From positions 1 through 53,030 of the forward strand of contig JASLZX010000006.1 of assembly GCA_030754655.1 (NCBI GenBank): a stretch of DNA of 53,030 bases. The letters are read 5' to 3'. This DNA is from UBA8886 sp002731655 (lineage in GTDB: Archaea > Thermoplasmatota > Poseidoniia > MGIII > CG-Epi1). The translations under genes were made by a program, and so were the position numbers. This document shows, in pieces, positions 1 through 9,348 of the stretch. Numbering within the stretch: position 1 is the first letter of the stretch; each line of letters begins with the position of its first letter. The notes beneath the pieces are model-generated. The model made no database searches, was not told where the DNA came from, and saw only the letters and a program-made list of their open reading frames with translations.

Positions 1-3000
1 CTCGATCTGACGGACGCCAGGCTCGACGCCTCCGGGGATGAAGAGCGTCAGCTGCTGCACCTGCCGCTCGCGCGGGGAGAGGACGAAGTCTACGGGGAGC
101 GGCTGCCAGCCGCCCGGGACGACCGCGACGATGCGCGCATTGTGCGGGACGTTGCCGTAGTTCCACACTTCTACCGGCAACTCGACCGAATCACCCGGCT
201 CGACCGAGACGAACGACTCTGCGATGAAGCCGTAACTCTCCTCCGGCAGGACGGTCGCGCTGAATTCTCGTTCGGCGAGCAGCTCGCCCCCACGCCAGCA
301 CTGGAGCGTCGCGCTGGCAGTGGTGTTGGCGGGGGTGCCGTAGGGCAGCTGGAACAGCAGCTGTAGCGCCTGCGCTTCCCACGCGCCGAGGTTGTCGTAG
401 GGGGGGACGAGGCTCCAGCCCCACGCCGTGTCGCTGTGGACCTCGAGCGTGACCTCCTGCGGGCCGTTGCTCTCGCTCACCAGCGACAGCATCTGCGAGC
501 CCGGGACGCCGTCGGTCACCAGAGCGTCCCAGACGCCGTTGAACCGCGCGCCGCTGTACTGCAACGCCTCGACCGTGCCAGCCGCCTCATTGGTCGCGCC
601 ATCGTCGTCGGTGGCGTTGACCGCGAAGCCGCCGAGAGTGCCGGCAAGCGTGCGCGCCGGTACCGCGACGCGCAGCGTCACATCCTGCTCGGTGCCGGCC
701 TCCAGCCAGAGCACCGTCTGCGAGAGCTCGTATTCCCAGTCGCCGCTCGCCGTCAGGACAATTCGCACCAGCCCGTCGCCGCGGTTGCGGATGGTCGCGG
801 TGGCGGTGCCGTTCTGCTCCGGGAGCGCGCTGTCGCCGGCGACGAGCACGCGCAGCCGGTGGGTCTGGTTCAGCAGCAGCGTGTCGTTAGCGAACGCCGC
901 TTCGCTGCCGTGCTGGAGCAGCACGTATAGCGCTCCGCTGCCGGCGACGATGTCGCCTGCGGGGGCGGTGAGCTGCACGGTGACGGTGATGTTGCTCCAC
1001 GCCGCCACCGTCGGCGTCGCGTCCCAGCCACCGATGGTCCAGTTGGCGGGCGCCGCGAGCGCCAGCTCCATGCTGGCGGGGCCGTTGCCGTAGTTGTAGA
1101 GTGTGAGCGTGGTGTTGAGCGTCTCGGCCGGGCGGAACTCGCCCGGCAGCGCCAGCTCGATTCCCGGCTGCTCCCGCTGCTCGACTGTTAATCGCAGTAA
1201 TGCGTTTGCGTTCGTCTCCTCGGCCGCGAGATTGACCGTGGTCAGCAGCAGGCTTTCGGCCAGGACTTCCGGAACCGTGATCGTGACGTTGAATTCCAGC
1301 GTTGAGTAGGCACCAACCGTGAGGTTGGTAGGTGCGGCGACATCCCAGTTGCCAGCCGTAATACTGACCGTCACAGTCTCCGGCACGTTGCCGTCGTTGT
1401 GCAGCGTCAGCGTGAAGGTGATGTTCGTCCCCGGCAGGCCACTCACCGGCGCCAGGGGCGTGACCGCGAGCAGGTGCACCTCGCCCACCACGAAGTGCAG
1501 CGCGACAGCCGCGCTCGAGTCGGGGTCGGTTTGCGACGTGATGTTGAGCCAGCCGCTGTAGTTGCCGGCGAGAACCTGCTGCGGCAGCCACAGCTCGAGC
1601 AGCAGCGCACCGGTCTCGCCGCCCGCTGCGGAAACGTTGGTGGGAACGCTGCCGTTCCAGCCCGTCGGTAGCGTAAGCGTGACGTTGTAATTATCCTCGA
1701 AAACACCGGTGTTGGTGAACGGCACGCTGGCGTTCCGCTCTGATTCCGGGTAGACCATGAACTCGAGCGCGGGCGGTGCTGCTACCCCGTAATGGGGTCT
1801 GCCGTGGACCAGCAGGTCGTCCACAAACCACCCCTCGGCGACCGACCCGAAGTCGGTTGCGAACCGCAGCCGCAGCGTAACGTTCTCGAAGCCAGTCAGG
1901 TTGAAGCTGGCGCCCACCCAGCCGCCCGACCCACCGGCGAACGCGCTGCCGCCCGCGGCGGACGCACTGCCGGGATAGCCCCCTTCGGGCGTTAGCAGGC
2001 TCCAGTTTTCGCCGTCGGTGGTATACTCGACCACACCGCCGTCGTAGTTCGCCTCGGTATTGAACCAGTGTGAAAAGTCAAGCCACGCCGAGTCGAAGCC
2101 CCCAAGCGCGAACGGCGGCAGCAGCAGCGTGTCGTTCATGTCGTCAATGTAGCCACTGCCGACGCCGCACCAAAGTGCGCGTTCGCCAGAGTAGCTGCGC
2201 CCGCCGGTCGCGTTCCAGAGGCTCTCGTTAGCCACCGGCCACGCGAGGCCCGATTCGAAATCCTCGAACATAATTACGACCGTCGTCGCGAAAGTGTGTG
2301 TCAGCGCGTTGTTGGAGGGCTCGTCGTCCTCCACGACCAGCTCCGCTTCGAGCGTGTAGTCGCCCCACGCGCCGGGCGTCCACGCTTCGCTCCACTCCCA
2401 CGCAGCGCCGGGCGGGAGCCACGGCACCGCGACAGTGCGCTCAACGACGCCGCTGACGAGTAGCGTCGCGTTCAGGCTCTCAAAGCCGGTGTTCTCTACC
2501 GTTAGCGTCAGCAGCGTCGGCTGGTGCACTTCGACCCAGCCCGGGCTGGCACGGACGACCGCCAGGTCAGACGGGAGTTGCAATTCGAAGGTCATCCAGT
2601 CGCCCGAGACAGAAATGTTGGTCACGCCAATATGTGTCTCGGCACCGTCATAATTGTGGCTCGACGGACTCGAGACGTTGGTGAAACCGCTGGTGGTGTT
2701 GGCCCACGGGTCGTCCGCCTGCTTCGGGTTGTTATTGTTGTCCGCCTCCTCGAGGTGGACCTTGCGGTGCGCGTCGTTCGACTGGCTGCCGTCTTCGTCG
2801 ATGTGCCAGATGAGCAGGCCATGCCCGGGGAGGTAGGTGTCGTAGCCCACGTTCTGCCGGTTCTCGAGCAGGAAGTATTCGCGGCCACCCAGTCCGTCAA
2901 TGGGAATCTTCATGATGGAGGCGTTGTCCTCGACGCGCGAGATGTTGTACTCCCCTTCGCCAGCGAGAGGCAGGGCTGGTTCTACCCACCCCAGAAATAT

Positions 3001-3843
3001 CTTGGACCAGGCACAGAGCTGAGCTGGTGTGTCACCACCATTGAGCCAGGAGCCGCCTGACATCATGCCCCAGTGCCCAATGCCTGAGGAAGAATAGTCT
3101 GTATCGTAAAGGTCCGGCAGCCCGAGGTCGTGGGCGAACTCATGACCGAAGACTCCCATTGGCGTCCCCTCACCCTGCATCGCGTAGCCGCTTATGCGCG
3201 TCCCGTTGCGGTATTCAGCCGAAATCGCCCAGCGATGAGACCAGATGGCGTCGTCACCGGCAGGACCGCCGCCGCCGTTCGACTCGTCGGTCGGCCCCGA
3301 GTGGACGATAATCAGGTGGTCGAGGTTGCCGTCGCCGTCACGGTCGAAGTGGCTGAAGTTGACGAACGGCTGCGCCAGCGCGACCGCCTCGCGTACCAGC
3401 GTCTGCGCGTTGCCCTGCGCTTCCGAATTCTGGAACTCGTATTCACCGTAGTAGGACATGTTCTCGCTGGCGTTGAGCCATTGCGGGACGACCGTGCCTG
3501 AGATGTTGAACTGCCCGTACGAGTTCTCGTCGAAGAAGTCCCACATCGAGCCCGCCTCGCGCGCAAACAGCAGCTCCTCGTAGTACGCGATGTCGTGTTC
3601 GCTGTCGGCCGGATAGTCGGGGAACTGGATGAGCAGCACCAGCAGGTGCGCGTCGCCAATCCAGTCGCGCTGCGCTAGCTGCGGCTGCTCGGTCTGCTGG
3701 TCCTGCGGTGGCGCATGGCCTAGCGGCTGCGGCGCGAGGTCGTACGGGATGGAAGGCACCGCCGCGGCCTGCGGCAGCAGCAGCACGAGAAGCGGGAGCG
3801 CCAGTAACATCCAACGCAGGGAACCGTGCCCGCCAGGAATCAA
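1..3843 (-). CDS. Secreted M6-family (immune inhibitor A-like) metalloprotease, 3' end missing
   Basis: One frame is open from 3843 to the left edge (1,281 codons, no stop), so the C-terminus lies outside the window. A signal peptide (LLALPLLVLLLPQAAA) is followed by a peptidase domain. Its zinc motif HEFAH at residues 234-238 sits before DLGLPDLYD, the M6 signature. EYFLLENRQ and GHGLLIWHIDED, also typical of M6, follow at about residues 320-360. After a CARDB-like module comes a jelly-roll-like segment (about 525-685), then about six Ig-like NEW3-type modules with NxGN...NW motifs. The start may be TTG at 3843, which gives a charged n-region and lies three bases after the previous stop, or ATG at 3810. 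Predicted role: extracellular protein degradation at the cell surface. It is the last visible gene of an operon with a winged-helix regulator and a membrane protein. Confidence 0.9.
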   Translation of the reverse strand, partial: MIPGGHGSLRWMLLALPLLVLLLPQAAAVPSIPYDLAPQPLGHAPPQDQQTEQPQLAQRDWIGDAHLLVLLIQFPDYPADSEHDIAYYEELLFAREAGSMWDFFDENSYGQFNISGTVVPQWLNASENMSYYGEYEFQNSEAQGNAQTLVREAVALAQPFVNFSHFDRDGDGNLDHLIIVHSGPTDESNGGGGPAGDDAIWSHRWAISAEYRNGTRISGYAMQGEGTPMGVFGHEFAHDLGLPDLYDTDYSSSGIGHWGMMSGGSWLNGGDTPAQLCAWSKIFLGWVEPALPLAGEGEYNISRVEDNASIMKIPIDGLGGREYFLLENRQNVGYDTYLPGHGLLIWHIDEDGSQSNDAHRKVHLEEADNNNNPKQADDPWANTTSGFTNVSSPSSHNYDGAETHIGVTNISVSGDWMTFELQLPSDLAVVRASPGWVEVHQPTLLTLTVENTGFESLNATLLVSGVVERTVAVPWLPPGAAWEWSEAWTPGAWGDYTLEAELVVEDDEPSNNALTHTFATTVVIMFEDFESGLAWPVANESLWNATGGRSYSGERALWCGVGSGYIDDMNDTLLLPPFALGGFDSAWLDFSHWFNTEANYDGGVVEYTTDGENWSLLTPEGGYPGSASAAGGSAFAGGSGGWVGASFNLTGFENVTLRLRFATDFGSVAEGWFVDDLLVHGRPHYGVAAPPALEFMVYPESERNASVPFTNTGVFEDNYNVTLTLPTGWNGSVPTNVSAAGGETGALLLELWLPQQVLAGNYSGWLNITSQTDPDSSAAVALHFVVGEVHLLAVTPLAPVSGLPGTNITFTLTLHNDGNVPETVTVSITAGNWDVAAPTNLTVGAYSTLEFNVTITVPEVLAESLLLTTVNLAAEETNANALLRLTVEQREQPGIELALPGEFRPAETLNTTLTLYNYGNGPASMELALAAPANWTIGGWDATPTVAAWSNITVTVQLTAPAGDIVAGSGALYVLLQHGSEAAFANDTLLLNQTHRLRVLVAGDSALPEQNGTATATIRNRGDGLVRIVLTASGDWEYELSQTVLWLEAGTEQDVTLRVAVPARTLAGTLGGFAVNATDDDGATNEAAGTVEALQYSGARFNGVWDALVTDGVPGSQMLSLVSESNGPQEVTLEVHSDTAWGWSLVPPYDNLGAWEAQALQLLFQLPYGTPANTTASATLQCWRGGELLAEREFSATVLPEESYGFIAESFVSVEPGDSVELPVEVWNYGNVPHNARIVAVVPGGWQPLPVDFVLSPRERQVQQLTLFIPGGVEPGVRQIE

Positions 3844-3846
3844 GAC

Positions 3847-4353
3847 TTACTCCAGTTCGGACGCCTTGAGGAAGCAGAAGGTCGAGAATGTGGAGAGCAG
3901 CGCCGAGACGATAAGGTGCTGCTTTGCAGCGTCCCATCCCTGCCACAGCACGATGAGCGCGAGGATGCCAATGACTCCGGCGAAAAAGTTGGCGCGCACC
4001 GGATCCATCCGGGCCGCACCACGCATGTAGAACCAGAGCGAGACTGCAACCAGGACGGTGACTACTATCGCCAGCTGTAGCATCTCCTTTTCGACCATGT
4101 AGATAAAGAAATAGAAGTACGCCAGCAGCGTCGTGAAGCCGGCGCCCGCAATCAGCGACAGCCTCTCGCGCATCGTGTCGGGCGACGTCTCGTCCGACAT
4201 CAAGCCCCAGTTGCTCGCCGACTCGGTAGCGGAACGCGGGGCGGGGGGCGTGCCCTGACGCCGCACCGCTGGCTCGCTTTCGCGGCGCACCGACTGTTCC
4301 TCCACTTCCTCTTCGTCGCCCGGCAGGCTGCCGTCGATGTCGGGTTTGTTCAT
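3847..4353 (-). CDS. Hypothetical four-helix membrane protein
   Basis: 168 residues. The first 60 or so are hydrophilic and acidic, without a signal peptide, and are followed by four hydrophobic stretches (about 66-86, 90-108, 120-138, 145-162). The start ATG overlaps the stop of the upstream winged-helix gene in a TAATG junction, so translation is probably coupled. The stop lies three bases before the most upstream possible start of the M6 peptidase gene. I do not recognise a family. Position suggests a membrane partner of the regulator or of the exported peptidase, but nothing in the sequence proves it. Confidence 0.8.
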   Translation of the reverse strand: MNKPDIDGSLPGDEEEVEEQSVRRESEPAVRRQGTPPAPRSATESASNWGLMSDETSPDTMRERLSLIAGAGFTTLLAYFYFFIYMVEKEMLQLAIVVTVLVAVSLWFYMRGAARMDPVRANFFAGVIGILALIVLWQGWDAAKQHLIVSALLSTFSTFCFLKASELE

Positions 4354-4853
4354 TATTTTTCCTCCCGGATGGGGACTATATTATGGCCGCGGGAGTTGAA
4401 CTTGACCGAGCGTCGCACCAGCCCCTTGAGCTGCAGTGTGGTTAGCTCGAGCTCGCGCGCGATATCGTTGGCGAAACGCCCTTCGTCACCGACCATTTCC
4501 ATAATCTTTCCCTCGATTTCATCGAACTCCTCAGGCGTCAAAAGCACTACTGTCAGCAGCTGCTCGGTCTCCTCGAAGGTGAGCGAGGTCGAAATCTGGA
4601 ACGCATTGTAGAAAGTACGGTACGCCTTTTCGGGCTTGCCGTCCGTCACCTCCCAGCGTGACTCTACCAGCTTGAATTTCTCGAAGTAGGTGATGGCGGC
4701 GAACGCCGCGTCACCGAACTTGTCGGCCAGCTCACTCGTCGGGGTCCAGCCTCCCGCCAGCAGCGCGAGGACCGCGCGTCGCTCGGGCGAATCCACTGAC
4801 CGGAACAGGGCTACCAGCTCGGCCGGGTCGTTGATTAACTTGGTGCGTTTCAT
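4353..4853 (-). CDS. Winged-helix (ArsR-like) transcriptional regulator
   Basis: 166 residues. Residues about 10-60 (DPAELVALFRSVDSPERRAV... TSELADKF) look like an ArsR-type winged helix. A second HTH-like segment near residues 125-150 (FANDIARELELTTLQLKGLV) is followed by a basic stretch. No metal-binding Cys/His cluster is visible, so metal sensing is not supported. A CTTTTTACC element about 30 bases upstream of the ATG may be its TATA box. The 3' end overlaps the next gene by one base, placing the regulator first in an operon with a membrane protein and a secreted M6 peptidase. Exact family is uncertain. Confidence 0.75.
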   Translation of the reverse strand: MKRTKLINDPAELVALFRSVDSPERRAVLALLAGGWTPTSELADKFGDAAFAAITYFEKFKLVESRWEVTDGKPEKAYRTFYNAFQISTSLTFEETEQLLTVVLLTPEEFDEIEGKIMEMVGDEGRFANDIARELELTTLQLKGLVRRSVKFNSRGHNIVPIREEK

Positions 4854-4896
4854 GTGGCTGCGCGGGTGATGGCGAGCACCGGTAAAAAGGAGGGGG

Positions 4897-7491
4897 CTAC
4901 AGTTCCATCTCGCCCGAGAGGCCGCATGAGTCGCACTCCACCGTCTGCACTCCGCCGGTCTTCGGTACTTCCATCCGTGCGCTACAGCCGGGGCATTCGA
5001 TGGTCACGGTCTCCACGGTCGCCTTGCGTCGTGCTCGCTTCTGGCGCCGCTTGATGGGCGACGGGGCGGCAGCTGGGGGCGGCAGTGGAGTGGGGGCGGC
5101 CAGCGACGGTGGCGGTTGCTCACGAGTCATGAACCAGGTTCCACCCACCATCAGCAGCATTAGCAGCAGCACCCCCGCAAGGAGAGTTGTAGCTGGGATG
5201 CCGGCCACTTCGCCCAGATCGAGCGAGAAGCCTCCGCTGTCGCCAGCGCCGCCGGCCGTAGCCGGCGGCGCTGGCTCGGACATGAAGACGACGCAGTTGG
5301 CGGTCGACGAGAGGCTGTCGTCGTCGGTAACCCTCAGCACGATGTTGTAGAACTGCTCATCTCCGGGCGGCATACGGTCGTAGACCTTGTACGCACCGGG
5401 CGTCGCGCCGAAGTTGTCCACCTTCAGCAGCACCCCTGTCGGCGACTGAAAGTCCCATTCGTAGAGGATGACCTGCCCGTCAGAGTCGCTCGCGTTGGCG
5501 CTGAAGTACAGCTCATCGCCGACGATGCCGTCCTCAGGGCAAAGGGCGGTGACGGTCGGCGGCGACCAGACCGCCAGCGTGCGGTTGACCGAGGCGCTCC
5601 AGAAGCCATCGGAGTCGCGCACCGCCAGCGTGACGAGGTGCTCGCCGACCGAGAGCTGCCCTAGGTAGAGCAGCGTGCTGTCGCCGAGGAAGCCGTCGCG
5701 GCTCGAGTTCCAAAGGTAGGTGACCGCGTCGCCTTCGGGGTCGAGGCCGTCGCCCGAGAGCATCACCGTCTGCCCCACCAACGCCGGGTTAGGCGAGACG
5801 CTGGCGATGTAGGCGGTCGGCTGCCCGTTGACGCGCAGCGTGGCGGTGACGTTGGCCGACCAGAAGCCGTCGGTGTTGCTGATGCGGAAAGTGATGGTGT
5901 GCCAGCCGCGCGACAGCGCGCTGGTCGAGAACTGCGCCGCGGTCGAGAGCGGGCCGTCGCGTGACGACTCCCACCAGAAGGCGTTGATGGCGGCCGAGAC
6001 GTTGGTGAGTGGCGTCCCGCTGCCGGTGAAGGTGACCGTGTCACCCTGATTGACGACACAATCGCCCGCCCCGGGGCAGGGGATGACTGGCTCGAGCGTC
6101 GCGGTCGGGAAGTCGCCAATCGCGACCTCGGTCGAGACCTCGGCACCCCAGAGACCGTCGTTGTCCTGCACTTTCAGGAAGATGGTGTGGTAGCCCGCCG
6201 AGAGCCACGAGACGTTGAACTGCGCCTCGTTGGAGAGCCCGCCGTCGCGCGACGAGCGCCAGTAGTAGCCGACGACGCTCCCGTCCGAATCCTCGCCGCT
6301 GCCGCTGAAGGTGACGTTCCAGCCCGGCATCGCGGTCGACGGCGATATCGAGACGATGGTGGCGTTGGGCGGCTGGTTGTCGAGCGCCACTTCGTAGAAG
6401 AGCGCCAGCCGGTCCTCCTGCCCCACCGCGAGGTATTCGCCGCGCCATGAGGCGGCGACGCAGGTGATGGGGTCCTCGACCGTCGTAGTCCAGAGTGGCA
6501 CGCCGTCGGCCACCGCGAGCAGTGCCAGTTGCTTGTTGCCGCCGCCCGCCAGCAGGTGCGTCCCGACGCCGTTGGCGGCGATGTCGTCGACCGAGGTGCC
6601 AAGGCTGTAGCTCCACTCTTCAGTACCACCGTCCTGCGCCGAAATCAGGTAGACCTTGCCGTCGTCGGCGCCACCAGCCAGCCAGCTGCCGTTGCGGTGG
6701 ACCGCGACGGACGTGACCGCCTTCGAGATGGGGTAGTCGACCAGCGGCTCACTGCTGGCGTTGGAGAATAGGTAGAGCTGGCCCGAGTTTGCGGAGCCCG
6801 ACGCGACCGCCAGCAGCGGCGCCTCGCGCGCGAATTCCAAGTCAAAGATTCGCGGAGCGCTGGGATAGACCCAGGACTCGTTGCCCGAGGAGCGCTCGTA
6901 TAGGTGGATTTCGCCACTCTGCGTTCCCGCCGCGACCCACGTTCCGCCGGGCGAAATCGCCACCTGCAGCACGCCAATCTCGCTCAGCGAGGCGGTCCAG
7001 ATAGGGGTGCTCGATTGCCGGCGGAAGACGTAGATGTTGCCGTTGTAGTCGCCCGCCACGAGGTATGCGCCGTCGGCCGAAACGTCGACGTCGGTGATGG
7101 TCATCGCCGCCCCGTAAGGCGGATTCCACTCCTTCGCGCGCTCCTCCCACAGCGTCAGCTTCTGCCCGCCGTCGTTGCCCTCGCCGGCGGCGAAGAGGTA
7201 TTTGCCGTCGGCCGAGAGCGCCATCGGCCCCGCCGCGTCGCGCTGGAAGTTCTTCAGCGGCACCGACGAGTTGGTGTAGAACCAGCCGAGCCGGTTGCCC
7301 CAGCCCGCCGAGAGGTTAACGCCGTCGTCGGAGAGCGCGATGTCGGTCGCCGGGCTCGGCAGGATGTATTCCCACTCCGGCGCCTTCTCGCCGCTGGCCC
7401 CAAGCGCGAGGCACGCCAGCGCCAGCAACAGCAGGCTCGCGCCAGCAGCGCGGTGCGCCCGACTGCCTCCCGCGCCTCCGTCGTTCACCAT
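4897..7491 (-). CDS. Surface beta-propeller/PKD protein with C-terminal zinc ribbon
   Basis: 864 residues. A signal peptide (about 1-32) precedes a WD40/PQQ-like propeller (about 35-365) of repeats such as DIALSDDG, DVSADGAYLVAGD and VAISPGGTWVAAGTQSG. Three to four PKD/Ig-like domains follow (about 375-745), with repeated PNATIVSISPS / DSDGxVxxYxWxSSRDG motifs. A transmembrane helix lies at about 768-790. The tail is Pro/Ala-rich and basic (RRQKRARRKA) and ends in a CPGC...CDSC zinc ribbon (about 833-864). The topology implied is an exposed propeller and PKD stalk with the zinc ribbon in the cytoplasm. The propeller may bind a ligand or partner; no enzyme residues are evident. The gene stands alone, ahead of the winged-helix regulator with a 43-base gap. 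Confidence 0.85.
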   Translation of the reverse strand: MVNDGGAGGSRAHRAAGASLLLLALACLALGASGEKAPEWEYILPSPATDIALSDDGVNLSAGWGNRLGWFYTNSSVPLKNFQRDAAGPMALSADGKYLFAAGEGNDGGQKLTLWEERAKEWNPPYGAAMTITDVDVSADGAYLVAGDYNGNIYVFRRQSSTPIWTASLSEIGVLQVAISPGGTWVAAGTQSGEIHLYERSSGNESWVYPSAPRIFDLEFAREAPLLAVASGSANSGQLYLFSNASSEPLVDYPISKAVTSVAVHRNGSWLAGGADDGKVYLISAQDGGTEEWSYSLGTSVDDIAANGVGTHLLAGGGNKQLALLAVADGVPLWTTTVEDPITCVAASWRGEYLAVGQEDRLALFYEVALDNQPPNATIVSISPSTAMPGWNVTFSGSGEDSDGSVVGYYWRSSRDGGLSNEAQFNVSWLSAGYHTIFLKVQDNDGLWGAEVSTEVAIGDFPTATLEPVIPCPGAGDCVVNQGDTVTFTGSGTPLTNVSAAINAFWWESSRDGPLSTAAQFSTSALSRGWHTITFRISNTDGFWSANVTATLRVNGQPTAYIASVSPNPALVGQTVMLSGDGLDPEGDAVTYLWNSSRDGFLGDSTLLYLGQLSVGEHLVTLAVRDSDGFWSASVNRTLAVWSPPTVTALCPEDGIVGDELYFSANASDSDGQVILYEWDFQSPTGVLLKVDNFGATPGAYKVYDRMPPGDEQFYNIVLRVTDDDSLSSTANCVVFMSEPAPPATAGGAGDSGGFSLDLGEVAGIPATTLLAGVLLLMLLMVGGTWFMTREQPPPSLAAPTPLPPPAAAPSPIKRRQKRARRKATVETVTIECPGCSARMEVPKTGGVQTVECDSCGLSGEMEL

Positions 7492-7698
7492 GCGGCCGGC
7501 GAAGCCGTCGGCGTTCTTAACGGTTCGTCAAGCGCAAAAGAGCGGCACTGCGGCAACGCAAAAAGTTCAGTGGCCAAAGATGAGTGGCAACAGGAAAAAC
7601 TCCCAGGGCAACGCAATCACGAGGAGTTTCAGGTAACCAATCACGGATGTGACAAGTATAACTGATTATATTTAAAGTTAACGGTAAATCGTATTGCC

Positions 7699-7743
7699 AA
7701 TAAAAATCGTGTCCCACCTTTTCGCGGAAAGATAAGAAGGTGG
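7699..7743 (-). terminator. Hairpin plus T-tract after bud32
   Basis: Immediately after the bud32 stop (minus strand) a perfect 7-bp inverted repeat, CCACCTT/AAGGTGG (7714-7720 and 7737-7743), encloses a 16-base loop and is followed by a run of five T at 7702-7706. Archaeal termination depends mainly on T-tracts, so the hairpin may be incidental or may stabilise the 3' end. The rest of the 253-base gap 7492-7744 is AT-rich; I see only a weak TATA-like CGTTAAGAAC about 25 bases before the propeller gene. Confidence 0.5.
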
Positions 7744-7744
7744 A

Positions 7745-8374
7745 TTAGCCGCGCACGAGGTTGTAGCGCCCACGTTGCTCGAGTGCCGCCAGTCGCTCCA
7801 ACACGCCAGCGCCGCCGTCCCACGCACCGTAAGCCGCGAGGAGCGGTTCGCGCGCCGCGAGCTCGGGGTGATGCGCCTCGAGCGATTCGAGCAGCACCCG
7901 TAGGTCGGTCGCGCGCTGCTCGTCATCGTCGGTCGCGGCGCCGAGGCCGAAGTCGATAACGGCGAGCCCGGCATTCGCGCCGAGCTCGCCGTCGGCTGCA
8001 ATAAAATTGCTGGTGGTCGGGTCGCCATGGACGATGCCCGCCGCGTGGATGCGCGCCAGTAGTTCGCCGAGCTGCGGCAGCCAGCGCGCGCCGTCGGAAG
8101 CGCGCAGCGCCCGCTCGAGCGGCTCGCCCGGGAGCCGCGCCATTACCAGCGTCGCCGCAGCGGGGTCGACCGCGTAGAGCACCGGCACCGGCAGCCCCGC
8201 CTCGGCCGCGCGCCCGAGCAAACGCGCCTCGGCGCGCAGCCGCTCTGCGACCAGCCGTGCCTCCAGGTCGGGGTGGCGGTAGCTGCGGCGGTTGCGATAT
8301 TTCGCGACCGCGGGACGGCCGTGCCACTCGCAGGCCGTGACCACTGCCTCGGCACCGCGCGCTTCTAGCGCCAT
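7745..8374 (-). CDS. bud32: KEOPS kinase/ATPase Bud32
   Basis: 209 residues, the usual size for stand-alone Bud32. It is the small atypical kinase of the KEOPS complex, which acts with Kae1 to make the t6A modification at tRNA position 37. Visible motifs are the ATP-site lysine in PAVAKYRN, the catalytic loop HGDPTTSNFI (Asp and Asn), the metal-binding VIDFGLG, and the basic C-terminus RGRYNLVRG. The chosen ATG at 8374 overlaps the end of kae1 by 10 bases. In many euryarchaea kae1 and bud32 are fused into one gene; here they are separate but translationally coupled. A longer upstream in-frame start (8521) would lie deep inside kae1 and was rejected. Confidence 0.95.
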   Translation of the reverse strand: MALEARGAEAVVTACEWHGRPAVAKYRNRRSYRHPDLEARLVAERLRAEARLLGRAAEAGLPVPVLYAVDPAAATLVMARLPGEPLERALRASDGARWLPQLGELLARIHAAGIVHGDPTTSNFIAADGELGANAGLAVIDFGLGAATDDDEQRATDLRVLLESLEAHHPELAAREPLLAAYGAWDGGAGVLERLAALEQRGRYNLVRG

Positions 8375-9348
8375 GTCACCTCCGCCATGTCGGTGCGGAA
8401 GCGCTGGTCGACCCGGTCGTCGGCTGGCCCCGCTTCGTAACCGCCGGAGTGCATCACGTGGCCCAGCCATGCAATCATCACACCATTGTCGACGCAGAGC
8501 GCCTTCGCAGGAGCGAAGCAAGTGACGTCGCGCGCTTCAGCCATCGTCGCCGCCATCTCGCGCAGCCGCGCGTTGCAGGCGACGCCGCCGCCGAGCACCA
8601 GCTCGGTCTTGCCGGTGTGCGCCAGCGCGCGTTCGGCGACTTCGCACGCCATCGCGAACGCCGTCTCCTGGATGGCGAAGGCGAGCCGCGGCAACGGCAT
8701 CCCGTCGGCGAGCTTGCGCAGCGCCGCTGTCAGCAGCCCCGAGAACGCCATGTCCATTCCCTTCACCGAGTAGGGCAGCGGCTCCAGCTCCGGCCCTTCG
8801 GCCAGCGCTTCGAGCTTCGGGCCGCCGGGGAACCCGAGCCCCGCTTCGCGGCCAAACTTGTCGAGCATGTTGCCGATGCCGATATCGAGCGTCTCGCCGA
8901 AGACGCGATAGCGGCCGTGCGCGTAGCCGATGACCTGCGTGTTGCCGCCACTCAGGTAGAGCAGCACCGGGTCGGTCGCACCCTCGAGCAAGCCAATCTC
9001 AAGGTGCGCGACGCAATGGTTTACTCCCAAAAGCGGCAGTCCGTGGGCGTGCGCAAGCGCCCGTGCGGCGGTCGCGCCGGTGCGGAGACAAGGGCCCAAA
9101 CCGGGGCCGCGCGCGTACGCGACCAGCGCCAGTTCGGACGCGAGCAGTCCGGCGTCAGCCAGCGCCTCGCGGATGAGCCCCGGTAACGCCACGGCATGGT
9201 GGTTGGCCGCCTCACGGGGGTGGATGCCGCTCCCCGCCTCAGGCGCGAAAATGGCCTTGCGGTCGGCCATAATTTCCCCGTCAGGCGATACGATGCCGAC
9301 AGCGGCGGTGTGTGCAGTGGATTCGATGCCCAGGACGGCGGCGCTCAA
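8365..9348 (-). CDS. kae1: tRNA threonylcarbamoyladenosine synthase Kae1
   Basis: 327 residues, full length for the Kae1/TsaD/Qri7 family. The enzyme transfers the threonylcarbamoyl group from threonylcarbamoyl-AMP to A37 of ANN-decoding tRNAs. Visible motifs are the start LGIESTAHT, HPREAANHH, the metal-site segment NHCVAHLEIG, the nucleotide-binding YLSGGNTQV, the GGGVACN loop and the C-terminal DNGVMIAWLG. The start is TTG at 9348 in a TTGA overlap with the stop of the upstream surface-protein gene; it is chosen because family members begin a few residues before LGIE. The bud32 start overlaps its 3' end. Confidence 0.97.
   Translation of the reverse strand: MSAAVLGIESTAHTAAVGIVSPDGEIMADRKAIFAPEAGSGIHPREAANHHAVALPGLIREALADAGLLASELALVAYARGPGLGPCLRTGATAARALAHAHGLPLLGVNHCVAHLEIGLLEGATDPVLLYLSGGNTQVIGYAHGRYRVFGETLDIGIGNMLDKFGREAGLGFPGGPKLEALAEGPELEPLPYSVKGMDMAFSGLLTAALRKLADGMPLPRLAFAIQETAFAMACEVAERALAHTGKTELVLGGGVACNARLREMAATMAEARDVTCFAPAKALCVDNGVMIAWLGHVMHSGGYEAGPADDRVDQRFRTDMAEVTWR

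Noticed and set aside
428..1093. Plus-strand open frame of 221 codons opposite the M6 peptidase
   Set aside because: It lies antisense to a 1,281-codon frame with clear peptidase motifs; its translation is low-complexity Ser/Ala/Val-rich, as expected from a GC-rich antisense frame. The same applies to other plus-strand frames in 1-3.8 kb.
7517..7717. 66-residue minus-strand frame in the 7.5-7.7 kb gap
   Set aside because: No family match, no ribosome-binding or convincing TATA signal, and it lies in an AT-rich intergenic stretch partly overlapping the bud32 terminator region.
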